Below, one piece after another: positions 8,018 to 15,517 of a stretch of 20,068 bases of DNA. Origin of the DNA: a virus; IMG/VR virus record IMGVR_UViG_3300035698_008476, positions 1 through 20,068 of that record, one strand, 5' to 3'. Position 1 is the first letter of the stretch. Every line of letters starts with the position of its first letter. The position numbers and the translations under genes are program-made. The notes under the pieces are model-generated. The model was not told where the DNA came from. It did not search any database and saw nothing but the letters and a program-made list of their open reading frames with translations.

Positions 8018-8175
8018 AACTTAAGCCTTTCTAAGAATTTCCGTTTTGGTTTTATTACTCGCCCACACTTTTTACAAGTATGCTTCCATCCACCATTCGC
8101 TGTTGGACGAGTAGAAACCATATACGATTTACATTTAGGACATTGAGGACCTGCTGATTTTATTTCAAACTGCAT
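8005..8175 (-). CDS. Small zinc-ribbon protein, 56 residues
   Basis: ATG 8173-8175 is preceded by AAGGAC at about eight bases, and the frame ends at TAA 8005-8007. The protein holds two CxxC knuckles, C12/C15 (CPKC) and C34/C37 (CKKC), separated by 18 residues, followed by a very basic tail (about ten Lys or Arg in the last 20 residues). This is a classic zinc-ribbon plan with a nucleic-acid-binding style tail. The function is unknown. It comes right after an intrinsic-terminator-like hairpin that ends the capsid-associated gene, so its expression may depend on read-through or a promoter not visible to me. Confidence 0.7.
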   Translation of the reverse strand: MQFEIKSAGPQCPKCKSYMVSTRPTANGGWKHTCKKCGRVIKPKRKFLERLKFWKS

Positions 8176-8194
8176 TGCTTTTTGTCCTTTTTCT

Positions 8195-8224
8195 TAAAAA
8201 AGGGATAAGGGCGGTTTCCCGCCC
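8195..8224 (-). terminator. Terminator-like hairpin after the capsid-associated gene
   Basis: On the minus strand GGGCGG-GAAA-CCGCCC forms a perfect six-base-pair stem with a GAAA tetraloop, 15 bases after the 8239-9015 stop. The U-run is delayed (UUAUCCC, then UUUUUU), so termination may be partial. The U-run can also pair with the following AAAAAGG, the ribosome binding site of the next gene. Confidence 0.55.
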
Positions 8225-8238
8225 AAATCCAACAAAAG

Positions 8239-9015
8239 TTAAATACTAAGTTGAAGCATGATTAACGGACCATAGGTTGTTACGCCTTGATTCAAGATAA
8301 AGCCGGCGTTTTGCCTATATGTATCTGCGGCGCCGTTTGCCTTGAGGAGACCAGTGGCAGTGTCAAATACCATCCTATCCTGTGACACGCTTCGTGTGCC
8401 AACATCTTCAGCGGGAGACACTACACAAGGTCCCCACGTCTGGCCCCAACCATAACTTGAGACTGCGATATTGGCAGCAGGAACAGCTACCACGCAACTA
8501 TATACTTGTGGAGTCCCCGAACAGCGTTTGTATGGGTTTTGGAAAACCTCATGGTAAAGAGTATCACCGGCAACACTTATCGGGCCATCAATGTATATCA
8601 TAGTTGTAGTACCTACAGTTGCATCGTTGCCGACAATCAACCTGTTCATAGCATGTGACCCTGCACCATAAACACAGATAAAGCCACCCTGAAGTTCGTC
8701 CTCAGTAAATCCGGTTTGCGTAACAAGAACAGACGTATCTCCTACCACTACCGAGGAAACCAATGCTTCACCTGCGTAAGCGTGTGTAGCAAGCGTCACG
8801 GCTCCGTGGTATGAGGTACAAGCCTTCTCAGCATAGATATACTTAAATACACGACCATCCCATGTAGTAAGCCGCGTTCCAACAATATACCTTTGTGTGT
8901 CTTCGGTAGCATAAATCCCAAGGTTCCGGTTATGGACGCCATTGGCGCTGGAAAAGTCGTGTGGAGACCCATGCCAAGGAATCGGATTAAACGGTTTTTT
9001 GAAATGTTTACTCAT
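8239..9015 (-). CDS. Probable capsid-associated structural protein
   Basis: A 258-residue protein directly downstream of the major capsid gene, started by ATG with GGAG at eight bases. It has YIVGTRLTTWDGRVFKYIYA near residues 43-62, a pattern (GTR-x-x-x-DGRVFKYA) I know from uncharacterised phage virion proteins encoded next to capsid genes. The rest is beta-rich with many Gly, Val and Thr residues, ending ITYGPLIMLQLSI-like strands. Its place immediately after the capsid gene, ahead of a terminator-like hairpin, suggests an abundant head decoration or minor capsid protein. This is inference from position and composition. Confidence 0.7.
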   Translation of the reverse strand: MSKHFKKPFNPIPWHGSPHDFSSANGVHNRNLGIYATEDTQRYIVGTRLTTWDGRVFKYIYAEKACTSYHGAVTLATHAYAGEALVSSVVVGDTSVLVTQTGFTEDELQGGFICVYGAGSHAMNRLIVGNDATVGTTTMIYIDGPISVAGDTLYHEVFQNPYKRCSGTPQVYSCVVAVPAANIAVSSYGWGQTWGPCVVSPAEDVGTRSVSQDRMVFDTATGLLKANGAADTYRQNAGFILNQGVTTYGPLIMLQLSI

Positions 9016-9035
9016 AGTTTAATCTCCTTTCAAGA

Positions 9036-9974
9036 TTAAGCCGAAGTCGGAAGTGCAATCTCGACTACTGCGGGGCCTTCTACTCTGGTTGCGCCAATAC
9101 TAAGCGTAGAAAATACTTGAGTACTGTTTAGCAAGTCGGGACGAGGGTCGATAGAAACATTCGGCTCTTCAGCGACTGCAAGCACGATAGCGTCCTGAGC
9201 AAAAGCGAAACAACTTCTGACGGTTGTATCAGTTGCATCCCCCAGAAGTCTTGTTGACCGAAGGAATTTGAAGCCCATAAAGGTATCAATCTTTCCTTGC
9301 GCCAACGCTTTCACTGTATTGTAATCCGCACTCTTAACTTCAGTCAGGTTAAGTAACTGGTTAATGTTGTACGGGTTAGTAAGGAAGTAACGCTGTCTAT
9401 CCTCATCAATTTCTGCATCGTCCAAAAGTTGTTTGCAGGTAAGCAATTTTGCGATTGACAGCGGTGTATCCGTTGTCGCATCGTGGTCGCCACCTGCGGG
9501 TTCTACTGAACCATCTGATTCGATAAGGCGACATTCGTCTAAATCATAGTTGTTAATCGTAGTCGCGCCGGTGTGCCCGCCGTAAGCAGGCCCGCCGAGT
9601 GCTGCGATAATCACATCGTCGATTTGACGGTTCAAAGAGAAATGCTGATTCTGAGCGTACACCGATTGTGGGTCGATGAGCATTTTCAGTCTATCAGGTT
9701 TGTCGATTATGTCGGCGGGAACTACATAGTCCACCATCGACAGTTTTCGACGGGTATGGTCGGCATCGGAGATAGGAGTCGCGCCGTGACGTGCGCCACG
9801 AGGCTGAGCGTCCTTCGGACCAATGCGTTCCACAAACATCGTATCGCCTGTTATCTGTTCGGGTCTGCAACATCCACGCAAATACGCAGGCTTTTGCTGC
9901 GATAAGAGCATGATGTTGGCCTTGAACTGGTCAATAAAGGCAATCGGAATCTGTTGTGACATTAGATTAGCCAT
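9036..9974 (-). CDS. Major capsid protein
   Basis: A 312-residue protein placed directly after the scaffold gene, the usual position for the HK97-fold capsid protein of podoviruses. Visible features fit: an N-terminal helix region (FIDQFKANIMLLSQQ), a GDTMFVERIG strand, the DADHTRRKLSMVDYVVPADIID segment that resembles the E-loop to spine transition, SLNRQIDDVIIAALGG, then an A-domain-like region with LLTCKQLLDDAEI and YFLTNPYNINQLL, and a late beta stretch. I rank it as capsid from order, size and this pattern, not from a single diagnostic motif. The ATG has no good ribosome binding site: the leader is the AT-rich AATTTAAAAATTTAATTGA. A second ATG four codons later has none either. Confidence 0.87.
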   Translation of the reverse strand: MANLMSQQIPIAFIDQFKANIMLLSQQKPAYLRGCCRPEQITGDTMFVERIGPKDAQPRGARHGATPISDADHTRRKLSMVDYVVPADIIDKPDRLKMLIDPQSVYAQNQHFSLNRQIDDVIIAALGGPAYGGHTGATTINNYDLDECRLIESDGSVEPAGGDHDATTDTPLSIAKLLTCKQLLDDAEIDEDRQRYFLTNPYNINQLLNLTEVKSADYNTVKALAQGKIDTFMGFKFLRSTRLLGDATDTTVRSCFAFAQDAIVLAVAEEPNVSIDPRPDLLNSTQVFSTLSIGATRVEGPAVVEIALPTSA

Positions 9975-10116
9975 TCAATTAAATTTTTAAATTGCCTCGG
10001 AAGGGTAGTCCACAACAAGTGGGCCATTCCTATTTAACGCCATTGGGCGGGCAGGTTACTGCCATTTCCGGGGCCTTATTGAAGGCTAATCCGTACTATT
10101 CAAACTCCCAAAGTCC
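9975..10116 (-). other. Gene-free leader between scaffold and capsid genes
   Basis: This 142-base gap is the longest inside the head cluster. On the minus strand it holds small hairpins (GGCAG-loop-CTGCC at 10050-10063 and CCAC-loop-GTGG nearer the gene) and an AT-rich near-palindrome just before the capsid start. A possible 18-codon frame starting ATGGCGTTAAATAGG lacks a ribosome binding site and is not called. It is probably an mRNA leader tuning capsid translation or stability. Confidence 0.4.
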
Positions 10117-10992
10117 TTAACGGGTAGTTTCGGGAGGATTCATCTTATTTCTTAACGGCATAATCTTATCTGTTATTACTTTCCGTTGTGCTAACGTACT
10201 GTTTTTGTCAGCCAATACAGGATTCGCCATCAACTCAGCAATCTGTGTCTGTAAGTCGGAAGGTGTTGGTATGGCACTAAAGTCAGGCGATTTACCTTCG
10301 GAAAACTTACCGCCGAGATTTGAGGAAAACCTTATAAAGTCAGGGTCGTCACCGAACTTCTGGGTAAGACGTTCCTTAAACTCAGTATCACCAAGAGTGC
10401 CTTCCTCTACTGCTACGTTGCCAAAATGCTTCTTTTGCTCCATAGCAGCACCCCACTCGGTAGAAAGACCACTGATAAGTTCAGCCCTCTGAGCTTCTTT
10501 GGTCTGGTTCGCAACCTTAATATCAGCCAGCATATCGTTAGCGAACTCTGCAACAAACTGCTCAGCCGCCTTTTTGCTGACTCCACCATCATAGAACCGC
10601 TGCTGCCACTTAGTCATTCTGTCCGCAGGGAACATTTTTTCAGCATATTCCGGTGGGAATCCTTCCGGCACAGCAAGGCCGTAATCTTCGACAGTATCCG
10701 GCCTGCCACCGTGCCTGTAATACTCATCCCATTCATCTTTCGGAGAACTATCTTTCGGAATAGCAATCGTGTCCTTGCCGACCATTCTTTTGGTATCAAC
10801 AAACATCTTCGCCAAAACCTTAGCGTCTCTTACAGTTTTGAGGCTTGCTTCGTCCCGATACCCTTCCGGTAACGTACTTTGCCAACCTTCCGACAAAACG
10901 CCATTACTGCCGAAATAATTAGTTTCGGCAGCTATTACCGGGGCATCTACTACTGGAGCCTCAACTACAGGGGCTTCAATTCCTTCGGTCAT
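10117..10992 (-). CDS. Scaffold (capsid assembly) protein
   Basis: A 291-residue, highly charged, mostly helical protein placed directly upstream of the capsid gene, with AAGGGGG just before ATG. The N-terminus has an APVVEAPVVDAPVIA repeat. The middle shows DEWDEYYRHGGRPDT and DYGLAVPEGFPPEYAEKM, a pattern common in podovirus scaffold proteins. The C-terminal third is coiled-coil-like with a Lys/Arg-rich end. Scaffolds bind the inside of the capsid shell through such basic C-terminal helices and leave during packaging. Overlap by 17 bases with the upstream gene supports co-translation. Confidence 0.82.
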   Translation of the reverse strand: MTEGIEAPVVEAPVVDAPVIAAETNYFGSNGVLSEGWQSTLPEGYRDEASLKTVRDAKVLAKMFVDTKRMVGKDTIAIPKDSSPKDEWDEYYRHGGRPDTVEDYGLAVPEGFPPEYAEKMFPADRMTKWQQRFYDGGVSKKAAEQFVAEFANDMLADIKVANQTKEAQRAELISGLSTEWGAAMEQKKHFGNVAVEEGTLGDTEFKERLTQKFGDDPDFIRFSSNLGGKFSEGKSPDFSAIPTPSDLQTQIAELMANPVLADKNSTLAQRKVITDKIMPLRNKMNPPETTR

Positions 10993-11362
10993 CTTTGGCC
11001 CCCTTTCTAAACTGCTTCATATTTTTCGGGTTGTCCATGCGCTTGACTGCTGTAGATTTTAACACCTGGATACCAAACGTTTCCAATCTTGCATCAGGAT
11101 TGTTCTCTTTGAAAACAATAAAGTCTTCACTGTCCTGATAAAAATACGGACCACGACTTTTTTCTATTACCCTTTCCCGGTCGGTGTCCTCACCGGTAAG
11201 TTCGTCCTTTACAATTTCCTTTCTGACAAAATCGTATGCGTTTACTTGCGTAACTCGCACGCATCCCCTTGCCACCGTTTCGTCCTGCTCTTCATCCCGA
11301 TACATACCTTTTGGGGCTGAAGTAGTCCCATCGGGGGCCTCAGCTAATCCTGTCTTGTTCAT
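10976..11362 (-). CDS. Hypothetical head-cluster protein
   Basis: Two ATGs compete, at 11366-11368 and 11360-11362. The second lies about seven to nine bases after AAGGA, a better spacing, so I use it (128 residues). The product is acidic in the first half and basic in the second, with a central EDTDRERVIEKSRGPYFYQD segment and a C-terminal MDNPKNMKQFRKGAKDD. No family is recognised. It overlaps the scaffold gene by 17 bases and the upstream Bbp19-like gene by 23 bases, which marks a translationally linked head-assembly cluster. Confidence 0.62.
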   Translation of the reverse strand: MNKTGLAEAPDGTTSAPKGMYRDEEQDETVARGCVRVTQVNAYDFVRKEIVKDELTGEDTDRERVIEKSRGPYFYQDSEDFIVFKENNPDARLETFGIQVLKSTAVKRMDNPKNMKQFRKGAKDDRRN

Positions 11363-11600
11363 TGTCATTTTCCTTTCGTAATTTGGTTAAATCAAATTCA
11401 AGCCAACGCCTGATTTCCAATATCACTGCACGTTTACCTTCTCTGAAAGCAGATATGTCAGAGTTTTCTACAAAAGTCATACCTTTCTCAAAGCAAAATT
11501 CAGACAAGTGCGCAAGAGTCCTCATCCCGGGGCCGGACTCAAAAGACTGCTTAAAATCGGCTACTCTCTGTGTAACTATTTCCGCTCTTGTTTGTTCCAT
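11340..11600 (-). CDS. Bbp19-like small phage protein
   Basis: An 86-residue helical protein whose middle reads FESGPGMRTLAHLSEFC, then an aromatic TTF-like 'MTFVEN' loop, then AFREGKRAVILEIRRWL. This order (G-x-x-x-L-x-x-L-x-x-F-C, T-F, then EGRR-type helix) matches the Bbp19-like domain found in small proteins beside portal genes of podoviruses, as far as I can judge by eye. The function of that family is unknown. The start lies directly after the 42-residue gene (TAATG overlap). Confidence 0.72.
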   Translation of the reverse strand: MEQTRAEIVTQRVADFKQSFESGPGMRTLAHLSEFCFEKGMTFVENSDISAFREGKRAVILEIRRWLEFDLTKLRKENDNEQDRIS

Positions 11601-11728
11601 TATTTCTTTTTCCCTTTATATCCACTTGCGTAAGCAGCCCTACCCTGTTTGGTTGCCTTCGACTTACTTTTATAAACCTTGCCACTTCCCCATTGATAGC
11701 CGCCCTTGACTTTGTGCACCGGACTCAT
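11600..11728 (-). CDS. 42-residue basic phage protein (GGYQWG family)
   Basis: ATG 11726-11728 overlaps the portal stop by one base (TAATG), and TAA 11600-11602 overlaps the next ATG the same way. The product is strongly basic with GGYQWGSGKVYKSKSKATKQ then GRAAYASGY and a KGKKK end. I recognise this plan (GGY-x-WG-x-GKVY, a K-rich turn, QGRA-x-YASGY) as a short protein often found beside phage portal and head genes; its function is unknown. Confidence 0.72.
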   Translation of the reverse strand: MSPVHKVKGGYQWGSGKVYKSKSKATKQGRAAYASGYKGKKK

Positions 11729-13350
11729 TATTTAGCTCCTCCCATTAAAGCCTCTGCTGGGCTACCCTCTTCAGGAGCAGCCGTAGTCTGTCCGTAAGCC
11801 TGACCGCCCACCTGGGCCGCCTGAAGAGCCATCTGAGCCTCTTTCTCGGCCTGACGTATCTTCCGCTTCTCGTCCCTCTCCTCTTCAGTAGCCATGTCCT
11901 CGGCATTAACACCAAGAGTACGCCCCATTCGCATAACAGCATCATCAGGGTCAACATTATCAACCGCACCGGGAAATTGAGATTCCATACCACCAACAAA
12001 CATAACCCACTCCTGAAACGCCTTTGCCTGCTGACTTCTTAGTTCGAGTGCAAACGGGCCTACAAACTCCAGACCAAAATTAGTACCCTGCAACTCAGCG
12101 GGTGGAGGTTCTACAGCACCGTTGCGAATCAAGAGTAAAATACTTCTTGATAGACAACTTTCCAAAAGCTCGTACCACACCCTTGCGACCGGAGGCCCGA
12201 TTTTGTGCCATGTCCCCTTGATGCGCTCCCTTATCTGAAGGGTACTCCTTCTATCGCCGGTTAAATTCTCCAACGGAGAAAAAGCGTCTCTGAAAAAAGC
12301 CCTGTCAACTATCGCCTGCTGCCTGTCTAACGATGCTTCTGTTATCGGAAAGTTTCCGTTCATGTTGGAATCTATCGCCTTGGCGCTCGGTAAATCCCTG
12401 ACTATGTTATGAGCGCCGGGTATAACCCGGTAAGGCCCGTCAAAAGTCGATAAAATCTCCATCGCAGGGTTGGCCCATCTGTTGCCTACATCTATCCAGT
12501 CCCTCATAGACCTGTCGAGAACCTTAATCTGCGGCATTATCTCCGTGCCTATTCCCCGTCCGTGCTTTTCGTTTGCAGGTCTTTTCCACCTTGCACTATG
12601 ATATGGAAACTCCTCGAAACCGCTTTCGGCTACTTTCAATTTTTCCTTTTCGTTGACTACAACCGATTCCCACGGCATATTTCCATTATATCTCTGCGAT
12701 AGATTCGGATTGATAACATCACGTGGTCTCACATAATAGATAAAGTCAAATTTATCATTCTGTTTCTTCGGTTCTTTGGATGCCTTCATTACTTCTTCGC
12801 CGACTTTTTCTTCACCGAACTCTTCTATCGCCTGCCTCGGTGTGTATTGCACGGTCAGTACAATACTATCAACAAGTCTCTTGCTGTTCTCAAGGAACTG
12901 GTATGTACCAAGGATACAGGTTTTGTAGTTAAGTCCGGTCTTTGGCGTCCATTCGGAAAAAATACTCGCAGGTCCGAAGATTATCAAAGACCTCAACACC
13001 TCGTCAAATTCAGTTATAAAATTAGACCTGTAAATTGCATCGTGAGCCGTTTCGGTAAGCATTGAAATATATCTCTGTACAGTATCACTGGTGTTACCGC
13101 CTGTTTTTATGGCAAAGAACAACTGGCCGGAAGGTATCAATATCTGCTTCAGGCCGGAAACCATATCCTCAGAGTCAAGCATTGGGGTCTGGTCGTAAAT
13201 CTCGGTAGTCCTTACCGATCCAGGCTCGGCGGTAGAGTCTATCTGGATGTAAGGATATAGTTTATTAGCAGTCTGCTGCCACAGACTCCTTATATTGGCC
13301 TGTGCCTGCTTCTCTCTGTTTCTAAGGTCGATTATTTCCGTTGCTTCCAT
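11728..13350 (-). CDS. Portal (head-to-tail connector) protein
   Basis: A 540-residue protein of the T7-type head-to-tail connector family. The N-terminal helix LRNREKQAQANIRSLWQQTANKLYPYI, then a TTEIYDQTPMLDSEDMVSGLKQILIPSGQ stretch near residues 47-75, and AHDAIYRSNFITEFDEVLRSLIIFGPASI are typical. The C-terminus has VNAEDMATEEE, then a charged helical tail rich in Gln and Ala. Twelve copies form the ring at one capsid vertex through which DNA is packed and which holds the tail. It lies between the terminase and scaffold genes, the usual order. The start has no strong ribosome binding site but lies four bases after the preceding stop, so translational coupling is likely. Confidence 0.92.
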   Translation of the reverse strand: MEATEIIDLRNREKQAQANIRSLWQQTANKLYPYIQIDSTAEPGSVRTTEIYDQTPMLDSEDMVSGLKQILIPSGQLFFAIKTGGNTSDTVQRYISMLTETAHDAIYRSNFITEFDEVLRSLIIFGPASIFSEWTPKTGLNYKTCILGTYQFLENSKRLVDSIVLTVQYTPRQAIEEFGEEKVGEEVMKASKEPKKQNDKFDFIYYVRPRDVINPNLSQRYNGNMPWESVVVNEKEKLKVAESGFEEFPYHSARWKRPANEKHGRGIGTEIMPQIKVLDRSMRDWIDVGNRWANPAMEILSTFDGPYRVIPGAHNIVRDLPSAKAIDSNMNGNFPITEASLDRQQAIVDRAFFRDAFSPLENLTGDRRSTLQIRERIKGTWHKIGPPVARVWYELLESCLSRSILLLIRNGAVEPPPAELQGTNFGLEFVGPFALELRSQQAKAFQEWVMFVGGMESQFPGAVDNVDPDDAVMRMGRTLGVNAEDMATEEERDEKRKIRQAEKEAQMALQAAQVGGQAYGQTTAAPEEGSPAEALMGGAK

Positions 13351-13354
13351 AGGG

Positions 13355-13531
13355 TTATCCCAAAAACTTCTTCAAGTCTGATTCGGGTACTAATTCACCG
13401 GTCAAAAATGTTTCCGCCCTGCCGCGAGGACGCTTTCTCCTCGCTATATCCTCAACTTCACTGCCAACTTCCGGTATCGCCTCTGGTGGCGGAACGGGAG
13501 GGGCTTTAACTTCAGGTATTGAGCCAGCCAT
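13355..13531 (-). CDS. 58-residue conserved phage protein (GRAETFLTG type)
   Basis: ATG 13529-13531 overlaps the previous stop by one base (TAATG); TAA is 13355-13357. The N-terminal half is Pro/Glu-rich (KAPPVPPPEAIPEV); the C-terminal half is RRKRPRGRAETFLTGELV with KKFLG at the end. This resembles a group of short phage proteins next to portal genes that have a GRA-x-T-x-LTG motif and a K-x-LLG end. The role is unknown; association with portal or terminase assembly is inferred from position. Confidence 0.7.
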   Translation of the reverse strand: MAGSIPEVKAPPVPPPEAIPEVGSEVEDIARRKRPRGRAETFLTGELVPESDLKKFLG

Positions 13532-13647
13532 TACTTTTTTTCCCTAAAAATCCTGTCGTAATTTTTTTCGTACTCCGCAAGGTCAACTTTACGGTAAGCA
13601 TCGCCCTTACCTGCACCGTTTTTGTTTCTGTTCTTAGACTCTTTCAT
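13531..13647 (-). CDS. 38-residue basic phage protein next to large terminase
   Basis: ATG 13645-13647 lies inside the last codons of the large terminase in another frame (14-base overlap). TAA 13531-13533 touches the next ATG. The product is basic and has DAYRKVDLAEYEKNYDRIF, a pattern I know from short podovirus proteins near terminase and portal genes. The function is unknown. The chain of overlaps (terminase, this gene, next gene, portal) argues that all four are translated from one mRNA. Confidence 0.68.
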   Translation of the reverse strand: MKESKNRNKNGAGKGDAYRKVDLAEYEKNYDRIFREKK

Positions 13648-15310
13648 AATCACTTTCCACGAATCTCTGCGAATTGCTTTTATATGCACTGATAGTAGCA
13701 ATACTACTCTTCGAGGCTGCTAACAGAAAATAGTTCAATGCGTTTCTATAATGCTCCTTCTTGCCCTTGTACCTGTACTGTCTTGCGCCGGTCCTCTTAC
13801 TAGTCTCAAGAATCTTGTAGGCATTGCACATCTGTTTGGCGAACTCCTTAATCTCAGGTGAACGCCTCGGAATAGTCAGCATACCTTCCGTAACTACCAT
13901 GCGGTGGGTCTCGTCAAATAAAGCAGTTCGGTAATCCTTGACTATCCCCTTTTTGTTGTCCCACATCCGCAAGAAAGCGGGGTTATCGGAATACTCACAT
14001 AAGAATATCTGGTATGGTTCGTCCTTCTGGAACTTAGCCGCAGAGTCCCTGAACGGCCTCATGTCAATAACGGCGGAGGTAATATGGAACTTTCTGGCTA
14101 AGTCGTGTATGTCCTGCCATGACGATAAGGCGACCGTCTTAAATATCTGGTATCTATCGTTGCCTGTCCTCGCACCGATGACAATATGTTTAATATCACC
14201 TACGTCAATACCCATAGCACACGGGCCTTCGTGAGAAGGGTACATACCATCGTTGTTGCAGCAGCTATAAACATCGGCCATAGTCAACCTGTCCTCAGCG
14301 GCAATGTAAGGCAAACCTAAACGCAAACGATAAACATCTGCCAAATTACCTTCCGGCGGGTTGCGGAAGTCCCTCAGTATCTCAGTGGGGTCGTTAAAAG
14401 CCGATGTCAAATGACTCCACTGGTAGCCGTGCATAAAGTCGGAATTGGCACGCTCGGCGGCAACCCACTCACCATCCCTGATAAATACCTCTTTGCCGCA
14501 GTTCTTACAAATTATGAAACCAATACCATCGTCCCTGATACCAACACACTTCTCAGGGTCCTCCATGAAGAACAACTCAGCGCAGGTGAACTTGCCGCAA
14601 TGGTTACACTTTCGGAACCAATGCCGCTGGTCGGAAGAAGAATATACAGTATCAATACCTGTGCCCGGTACAAGTGGATTTGAGATATAAACCTCTTCTT
14701 TGACCTTAGAGTGGCCTAACCTGCCGCGAGCTTTGCCGGCAACTTCCATGCCCTCATCCATTTTGTCAAGCTCATCAAACTTGATAGAGTCAACAGGAAT
14801 AGAACTCATGCGGGAAGATTCACTTACATCGTGAAGTTTCTGGCTCAATCTCGCTCCGCGTAAGTACAAAAAGGCATCGTGTATCTTCTTTAGTGAAGCC
14901 GAATCAGTGCCCTTGCCGCCACTCTTAACGTATTTGCCTATGGCCTCGCGGTTAGATAGTATCAAAGGATTGAAACGGGACTTGCTGAACTCAAGAACAT
15001 CATCGGTAGTAGGAAACATATACAAGTCGCCCTGTGGATGATGGCCGTGAATCATGTCGTGTAAGGAGCGTAAGACCTCAATCTCGGTAAATCCGCCCTG
15101 AGTGCCCTTCATGTAACATCTACGCCTCACACGCGAGGACATAGGCTCTCGCTGGTACTCGTGGTCTTTGAATGAGAACCTGCCTGTCTGGAGTTTAATC
15201 TGGTGCAAATCAGCAGCCCATATATCACAACGCTCACTTGCGGCAAAGTGCGCACGCTTCTCAGGCGACCAACTTGCTAACTCTTCTGTTTGTTCAAGTG
15301 TTAATGGCAT
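13634..15310 (-). CDS. Terminase large subunit (GpA-type packaging ATPase and nuclease)
   Basis: A 558-residue DNA-packaging motor protein. Visible in order: a Walker A-like loop KGTQGGFTE at residues 68-76 (the G-x-Q-x-G-x-TE form of GpA-type terminases), Walker B IKFDELD at 176-182, a zinc ribbon C235/C238 and C268/C271 typical of this subfamily, then a RuvC-like nuclease with GIDVG at 367-371, VIDMRP at 414-419, and a HYRNALNY element near residue 525. In many relatives the last element carries Asp; here Asn stands at the likely place, which may or may not affect metal binding. AGAAGG precedes ATG. A strong terminator hairpin ends only about 25 bases upstream of the start. Small terminase lies about 3 kb upstream rather than adjacent. 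Confidence 0.93.
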   Translation of the reverse strand: MPLTLEQTEELASWSPEKRAHFAASERCDIWAADLHQIKLQTGRFSFKDHEYQREPMSSRVRRRCYMKGTQGGFTEIEVLRSLHDMIHGHHPQGDLYMFPTTDDVLEFSKSRFNPLILSNREAIGKYVKSGGKGTDSASLKKIHDAFLYLRGARLSQKLHDVSESSRMSSIPVDSIKFDELDKMDEGMEVAGKARGRLGHSKVKEEVYISNPLVPGTGIDTVYSSSDQRHWFRKCNHCGKFTCAELFFMEDPEKCVGIRDDGIGFIICKNCGKEVFIRDGEWVAAERANSDFMHGYQWSHLTSAFNDPTEILRDFRNPPEGNLADVYRLRLGLPYIAAEDRLTMADVYSCCNNDGMYPSHEGPCAMGIDVGDIKHIVIGARTGNDRYQIFKTVALSSWQDIHDLARKFHITSAVIDMRPFRDSAAKFQKDEPYQIFLCEYSDNPAFLRMWDNKKGIVKDYRTALFDETHRMVVTEGMLTIPRRSPEIKEFAKQMCNAYKILETSKRTGARQYRYKGKKEHYRNALNYFLLAASKSSIATISAYKSNSQRFVESDYERV

Positions 15311-15334
15311 ACTAACCTTCTAAAAAAGGGGCAA

Positions 15335-15374
15335 CAAAAAAAGAGCAAGTTAGTGAGTTGGCACCAACTTGCCC
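15335..15374 (-). terminator. Strong intrinsic terminator just upstream of large terminase
   Basis: On the minus strand a 13-base-pair stem (positions 15374-15362 with 15355-15343, two G-U pairs, six-base loop) is followed directly by seven U. It ends about 25 bases before the terminase ATG, so transcripts from the upstream cluster would stop before terminase unless the hairpin is bypassed. Confidence 0.8.
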
Positions 15375-15390
15375 TTTAATTGTTCTTTCG

Positions 15391-15418
15391 CTAACCGCTA
15401 CCTGCCGGTTTTGGTTAG
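15391..15418 (-). other. Leader hairpin between the two terminators
   Basis: On the minus strand CTAACC pairs with GGTTAG around an inner ACC-GGCA-GGT hairpin, separated by a symmetric three-base internal loop. It lies between the two terminators and could act as part of an attenuator. No clear sigma70 promoter was found in the AT-rich stretch 15419-15444. Confidence 0.4.
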
Positions 15419-15444
15419 ACCCGATATTTAATTTTTATTATTAC

Positions 15445-15478
15445 AAAAAAAGCCCCACAACCTTTCGGTCATAGGGCT
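15445..15478 (-). terminator. Intrinsic terminator after the GC-phased array
   Basis: On the minus strand a 12-base-pair stem (15478-15467 with 15462-15451, with G-U pairs) closes on a GAAA tetraloop and is followed by at least six U. It ends the transcription unit that contains the RAMP-like gene and the 5/6-mer array. Confidence 0.85.
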
Positions 15479-15517
15479 TCGTTTCTTACAATTGTCCTGA
15501 TACTTATTTAGTTTTTA

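Noticed and set aside
10426-10872. A 148-residue plus-strand frame
   Set aside because: Antisense shadow of the scaffold gene.
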